Part shown: positions 32,338 to 36,685 of the stretch, in pieces | Numbering within the stretch: position 1 is the first letter of the stretch | Layout of the letters: the number at the start of each line of letters is the position of its first letter | Origin: CAZHRJ01 sp964534765 | GTDB lineage: Bacteria; Lindowbacteria; 2-12-FULL-62-27 | DNA: 36,685 nucleotides | Assembly: GCA_964534765.1 (NCBI GenBank) | Contig: CAZHRJ010000011.1 | Span: 1-36,685, forward strand | Direction: 5' to 3' | Translations under genes and position numbers: made by a program | The notes under the pieces: generated by a model | The model's input: only the letters and a program-made list of their open reading frames with translations | Database searches by the model: none | Told to the model about the DNA's origin: nothing

Positions 32338-33393
32338 ATGCGGTTGGTGACGAAATACTGTCTGAAGGAGGAGGCAACGCTTTTTCTGGCGGCGCTGTTT
32401 TTTTTCTCGGGACTGCTGCTGCTGGGCCAGATCATGAATCTGCTGAGGCTGGTTCTCCACGAGGGCGCCTCGGTTGTGAACATTCTTTCCATCGTCGGAT
32501 TATGGTTTCCGACCGGAATTTCGTACGCGATTCCCATGAGTTTGCTCTTTGCGATCCTGATTGGATACGGTCAGATGGCTCAGCAGGAGGAACTCACCGC
32601 CATCCGTGCGGCAGGCGTATCTCCGGTGCAGCTGCTGGAACCGGCGATGATTCTCGGCAGCCTGCTGACCGTGGCGCTTTTCTTAAACGAGGCCTGGGTG
32701 GCCCCCCGGACGCGGACGATTTTTCGAGAAAAATTAAACGATGTCCGGCAGGACATCCGCATCGAAAATCTCATATCGCCCGGACGGCTTTTCACGCTGG
32801 GGGCCATCAAGTTTTCATGTCAGGATATCGAGCCGGGCCCCACGCCGGAATTCAAAAGAATCTATTTCGAATTCTCAGGGACTCCCTCTTTCCGAATTCT
32901 GGCGCAAACGGCCAAGGTCGACCGGAGCGGAACGGATGCGGCATTTGTTTTTGAGAAGGGACAGATTTTCTGGACGGAGGCGGAAAAGCATCTGTCGATC
33001 CAGTTCGAATCCGCCCGGCATGCCATCCCCCGGCCCGAATTGTCCACTGTGGAACGACGGGCGAAAGACAAGGGTATCCTGGATTTAATTCCATGGACCG
33101 CCCTTCAAACCCATGAGGAGTCGTTCGAGTTCCATAAAAAAGCCGCGCTGATTTTGGCTCCCTTCTTCTTTGCCTTTTTCGCCGCCACCCTGTCGATGCT
33201 GGTCAAACGAGGCAATCGGGTGCTGGGATTCATTTTAACCCTGGCCATTCTTGCCGGCTATTACATTCTTCTGGCCGTGGCCGCCGCGATCCGGCCGACA
33301 TCCCAGAATCTGGCATGCCTGTTGGTGTGGTCTCCGAACCTGATATTGATGATGACCGGCTATTTCTTTTACCGGTTGATTTTTGTTTTGTAG
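32338..33393 (+). CDS. lptF: LptF/LptG (YjgP/YjgQ) family permease
   Basis: This permease pulls lipopolysaccharide from the inner membrane for delivery to LptD. It has two N-terminal helices (about 14-34 and 50-75), a periplasmic beta-jellyroll-like domain (about 125-260) and C-terminal helices (about 270-345). The conserved segment MAQQEELTAIRAAGVSPVQLLEP between helices is diagnostic of LptF/LptG. The 351 residues match the family. LptF and LptG are hard to tell apart without an alignment, so the symbol is provisional. GAGGG sits very near the ATG. An in-frame TTG or GTG two or three codons later would have better spacing. Confidence 0.85.
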   Translation: MRLVTKYCLKEEATLFLAALFFFSGLLLLGQIMNLLRLVLHEGASVVNILSIVGLWFPTGISYAIPMSLLFAILIGYGQMAQQEELTAIRAAGVSPVQLLEPAMILGSLLTVALFLNEAWVAPRTRTIFREKLNDVRQDIRIENLISPGRLFTLGAIKFSCQDIEPGPTPEFKRIYFEFSGTPSFRILAQTAKVDRSGTDAAFVFEKGQIFWTEAEKHLSIQFESARHAIPRPELSTVERRAKDKGILDLIPWTALQTHEESFEFHKKAALILAPFFFAFFAATLSMLVKRGNRVLGFILTLAILAGYYILLAVAAAIRPTSQNLACLLVWSPNLILMMTGYFFYRLIFVL

Positions 33394-33411
33394 AGGCATC
33401 CCTGGTCTAGC
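33390..33411 (+). repeat. Degenerate copy of the 33-bp dispersed repeat
   Basis: GTAGAGGCATCCCTGG followed by TCTAGC matches the 3' two-thirds of the repeat at 24524-24556 at about 18 of 23 positions. It spans the convergent 3' ends of lptF and the lptD-like gene: the lptF TAG (33391-33393) and the lptD TAG (33407-33409 on the minus strand) both lie in it. As with the VWA gene, the repeat supplies the stop codon. Confidence 0.4.
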
Positions 33412-35483
33412 GGGACAGGACACCCGCGCCGGGCGAGGAAGGGCTAAGCTGAGCGCGGCGCATCCACTCATCGCCTTCGCCAAACCCCGTCAACCGGAAA
33501 GAGAAATTGATTTCCAAATCGGAATCCCGTTTTGACAGCTTCACCGTCGTCTCCACACACCTGAACTGGCGCGTCAGATAGAGTTCTCGTGTCCGCCAGC
33601 GAGACGCCTGAGCGTCGTAATATCCGGAAAAGCCGTATCGATACCGCTTGTCCGGCGTCTCGAAACGGACCGACGGGGTGAACTGGATTTGAACTTCCGT
33701 ATCGGTGTGCACCGTCTGGAACCCCAGGCCCGCCATCATTTCGGAGTTGAAGGAAAACCCGGCATGAGTATAAACGCTCTGGGCATGGTTCTTTTTAGGA
33801 TCGTATCGCAGGACAGATGAGACATGGGCAAAGGAACCGGCGGCCTGCGTCTGGAATTCCAAGGTTGAAAATTGCTTGAACCCCGGCCGGAGATCATAAC
33901 CGGCATCGAATGCCGTTTTCCAAATTTTATGCGCATGTTGAAACGTATAGAACAATCGATTTTCCTTTTGACCCGCCGCCGGGAAGATCGATTTATTGGC
34001 CCAGGACTTCTCGAACGAATGCCCCAGATCGGTCTGAATACGACCTTCCCACCATGGTCTGTGGAGGGACCATCTCATGGTGCCGGTCGGGGTGTGAGAG
34101 GCCGATTCACCGGAAATTTTTTTTTCCCGGTAATCATTTCGAACGCCGAGCTGACCGGTGAGGGTGAGAAGGGATACCACCGGCATCGTCAGAACCCCCT
34201 CCATTTCGCCATCCGCCCAGACCCCATCCCGCCGGTCCGGCCGGTCCCTTCCATGAGCCACGCCGGCGCCCGCGCGGCCATAGGTTCGCCAGCCACGGCG
34301 GTTTTGATTGCGGCGCCAGAGATCAAAGGGCCGGGTGAAGGATAGAAATCGGACTGCGGGGATCTGGCGATGATCCAGCCGGTATTCCGACGGACCGCGG
34401 ATGTCGAGTGTTTTAAGCCTCTCCACGATCAATTTCATCCGGACGTTCGACCGCTGGAATACCAGCTCGCTGCTGATTTCCCGTTCCCGCAACCGGCGTT
34501 CATCGAAATTCAAGCGATAGTCGTCTTCCAGCTGGCTGTCAGACACTTCGTTGACGAACGATTTGAAATGCCCGAATGAGAACTGCCGATCCCAGATTTG
34601 CCAGAGCCTCCAGCGGGTTTCCCGCTCCGATAACCGCGTGTAGGAACCATCGCGACGAATTTTCCGCTGGCGCGTGACATAGGCGTAAGTGAAATGCTCC
34701 ACGTGGTTTGACCGATACTGAATCTCCTCCCCAATGGCCGGACCCGGTTTTGAGTAATAATCCAGATGGGTTGTGGAAAGCAGACGCCGGTCGAAAAATT
34801 TCCGGCGCCAGGTTGTTTTAACGAACAATCCCGAATACTTTCCTCTTCCGGGGTTCATCTCGAATCCCTGGCGGCTTGGCAATGGACCTTCGCCCGGCTT
34901 ATCTTTGTCAAGTTCATACGTGTACCGGGGCAAATAGAAGAATGGGATTCGATAGAAATAAGGGGTGACGCCTCGAGCCACAAACCGCTCAGGCGTTTCC
35001 TTCGACAGTTTTCGAGCTTTAAGGGAATAGATCGGCACGCCGCCCGGACAGGCGGTGAGGTATGCATCGTGGAGATCGATCTGGTCACCCAGCATCTCGG
35101 CCCGAGCGGCCGACGCATTCCAGGGCCCAAGCCTTGCCTCCAGGTCTTCAAGGACAATTCGCTCGGTCGCCAGTTCGATCCAGACGCGGGATGCGCGGGC
35201 GGACCCGCCGGGTCCTGTGAGAGTGACGCCATTTTCCGCCCATGCCCGGCCAACGGTTTCATCGAGCGTCAGTCGGCCGGCGGCGAGGTGGTATCCCGCA
35301 TAGTCGAAGAGCACGCTGTCTCCGAATTTCAATACCCGGCGGCCTACCTCCATCGACACCTCAACCACTCCGGCGCTCTGAAGACGCACGCTCTCCGTTT
35401 GAAGCGCCAGAGCCGGGCCGGAAAAAAAAATGCTGAAACCGGCAACCCAAAGCGCGGGATGGGGAACAGGACGTCGACGGCAT
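33407..35483 (-). CDS. LptD/OstA-like outer-membrane assembly protein, start frameshifted
   Basis: After a signal peptide (RRRPVPHPALWVAGFSIFF, cleavage near ALA) comes an OstA/LptA-like jellyroll (about 30-150). A CPGG motif and the block YFYRIPFFYLPRYTYEL follow, which are typical of LptD at the jellyroll-barrel junction, then a long beta-barrel rich in alternating aromatic residues. LptD inserts lipopolysaccharide into the outer leaflet. No in-frame ATG, GTG or TTG lies between the divergent rpsT start and the signal peptide. The ATG at 35483 is one base out of frame: deleting one C after it would give MRRRPVPHP and a perfect signal peptide. This is either a sequencing error, a real frameshift or programmed slippage. 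Confidence 0.8.
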
Positions 35484-35536
35484 GTTGACGGCCGGGCCGC
35501 CGGGAGATAGAGTGTCTTCGTAAAGGAGGTGGCTTT

Positions 35537-35800
35537 GTGCCGAACATCAAGTCTGCCATCAAAAAAGCGAGGCGGGACGTTCGACGGTATGATGCGAATC
35601 GCGTTTGTCGGTCGAGGATCCACACGCTGATACGAAAGGTCCTGGATGAGGTCGCTGCCAAGAACAAGCCGGCCGCGCAGGAGGCGCTGAAGCGAGTCCA
35701 GCAGGTCTGCGACAAAGCGGCGAAACGACACATCATTCACAAGAATACCGCCGCCCGCCGAATCGCCCGTCTAAGCCGTCGGTTGCGGCTTGTTGCATAA
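35537..35800 (+). CDS. rpsT: 30S ribosomal protein S20
   Basis: S20 binds 16S rRNA early in small-subunit assembly. The 87-residue basic protein has the expected NIKSAIKKARRD start and TLIRKVLDE and HKNTAARRIARLSRRL segments. The GTG start follows a near-perfect ribosome-binding site, AAAGGAGGTGG. A GTG start is common for rpsT. Its last 30 bases overlap the 3' end of the convergent holA gene, an unusually long overlap. It diverges from the lptD-like gene. Confidence 0.97.
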   Translation: MPNIKSAIKKARRDVRRYDANRVCRSRIHTLIRKVLDEVAAKNKPAAQEALKRVQQVCDKAAKRHIIHKNTAARRIARLSRRLRLVA

Positions 35801-36685
35801 ACTGAGGAAACTGCGAAGCACGGCCTCTTGACGGCCCACCGCCGTCTTGGATCGTTTCAAGAGCAGGTCCAGAGCGAGCAATCGGGAAGCCATCATCGGG
35901 ATCGGTTGGGACATGTGGGAAGCGAGTTGCAGCAATTTATCCTGCCGGCGTTTTCCGGCGATCCTGTCTCTCAAAAAAATTTCATCGGCGCTTATGTCGG
36001 AACCCGCGGGAGCCAGATGATTCAGGCACAACAGCAACCGGGAGAGTTCGCCCGTCACAACCAGCGCATCCATCGACTGGACCAGCACCTGCAGCGCGGC
36101 CGATGCCGACCGGACATCCCCCTGCACGACGGCTCGCAGCGCCTGCCAGATGGTTTCTTCGTGCACATGAGGCGTTGCGAAGACATCTTCGAGTCTGTCC
36201 TGGTTGATCACGCCATCTGAGAATTCCAGTTTGAGGCGTCTGGCCTCGGTCTGAAGCCGATCGAGGCTCGATCCGATCCGGTCGAGCCAAAAAATGAGAG
36301 TGACATCATCTGCCCGAAGTCCGCTGACGGACAGAATATCCCTCGCATACTTCAGCAGTTGCTCCCGTTTAAACGGTCTCCAGATGGCCAACTCGACCCC
36401 TTCCCGCCGATCCGCAAGTTTCACCCGGCTGAGTGCATCCGCCTCCGCATCGGGCCGGGCCATTCCTTCCAGAATGAGAGCGAGAACCGTTTGCGGAGGC
36501 ATCGACTCGATTACCCGGCAGAGGACGTTCAGGGGGATGAACCGTTTCATGGGTCTGGGGGGGTGGGCCAAGATCAGGCGAGTTGAGGAAAAGAGAGAAG
36601 GTGACGATAGTTCTGAAAAAAACTGCTCGACGGACGACGGATCCTTCGGATGAAGAACAACGCGTTCCGCATTGGGATCCGCGGC
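35771..36685 (-). CDS. holA: DNA polymerase III subunit delta, 5' part off the window
   Basis: This is the delta subunit of the clamp loader. The reading frame is open to the right edge with no stop, and the first visible residues ADPNAERVVLHPKDPSSVEQ continue into LFSSTRLILAHPP, the usual N-terminal AAA+ region of HolA, so the true start lies beyond 36685. Visible parts are the N-terminal domain, middle region (YARDILSVSGLRADDVTLIFWLD) and C-terminal collar domain (WQALRAVVQGD, GELSRLLLCL). About 304 residues are seen of a usual 330-345. It ends overlapping rpsT by 30 bases. Confidence 0.9.
   Translation of the reverse strand, partial: AADPNAERVVLHPKDPSSVEQFFSELSSPSLFSSTRLILAHPPRPMKRFIPLNVLCRVIESMPPQTVLALILEGMARPDAEADALSRVKLADRREGVELAIWRPFKREQLLKYARDILSVSGLRADDVTLIFWLDRIGSSLDRLQTEARRLKLEFSDGVINQDRLEDVFATPHVHEETIWQALRAVVQGDVRSASAALQVLVQSMDALVVTGELSRLLLCLNHLAPAGSDISADEIFLRDRIAGKRRQDKLLQLASHMSQPIPMMASRLLALDLLLKRSKTAVGRQEAVLRSFLSLCNKPQPTA

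Overview
The window looks like a GC-rich (by eye high fifties percent) piece of chromosome from an uncultured diderm bacterium. LptD-like and LptF-like lipopolysaccharide exporters, an Mla phospholipid transporter and a PorV-type barrel all imply an outer membrane. A PorV-like protein beside a large secreted protein with a FlgD/type-A-sorting-like C-terminal domain points towards FCB-related or candidate-phylum lineages. I cannot name the taxon from sequence alone.

Region 1 (about 1-12.9 kb, all genes on the minus strand) encodes surface or secreted proteins: a two-domain discoidin/fibronectin-like protein, three paralogous DUF11-like proteins (562, 484 and 1084 residues) and a PorV-like barrel with a TPR tail. 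Long non-coding stretches lie around them (108-835, 7384-8962, 12363-12976). They hold hairpins, a 109-bp inverted repeat and two copies of an 85-86-nt motif that looks like an undescribed structured RNA. Repeats resembling IS21-family ends lie at both borders.

Region 2 (12.98-19.1 kb, minus) is housekeeping: primosomal helicase PriA, type-4 uracil-DNA glycosylase, a NYN-domain nuclease-like protein with no clear start codon, and a large TPR protein. Region 3 (19.2-23.7 kb, plus) is a tightly overlapped operon. It encodes a GAF-PP2C-HATPase partner-switch protein, a STAS protein, and MlaE, MlaF and MlaD. The STAS gene sits where mlaB would, so lipid transport may be under phospho-switch control.

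Region 4 (23.8-32.3 kb, minus) runs yebC, ruvA, a CheY-like receiver, moxR, DUF58, a BatA-N protein, a VWA membrane protein and DUF4159: a MoxR/Bat-type cell-envelope cluster behind a DNA-repair pair. Region 5 (32.3 kb to the end) holds lptF (plus), an lptD-like gene (minus) whose only suitable ATG is one base out of frame, rpsT (plus) and holA (minus, cut by the right edge). A 33-bp palindromic repeat recurs at 12.8, 24.5 (twice) and 33.4 kb, and in two places it supplies stop codons of flanking genes.
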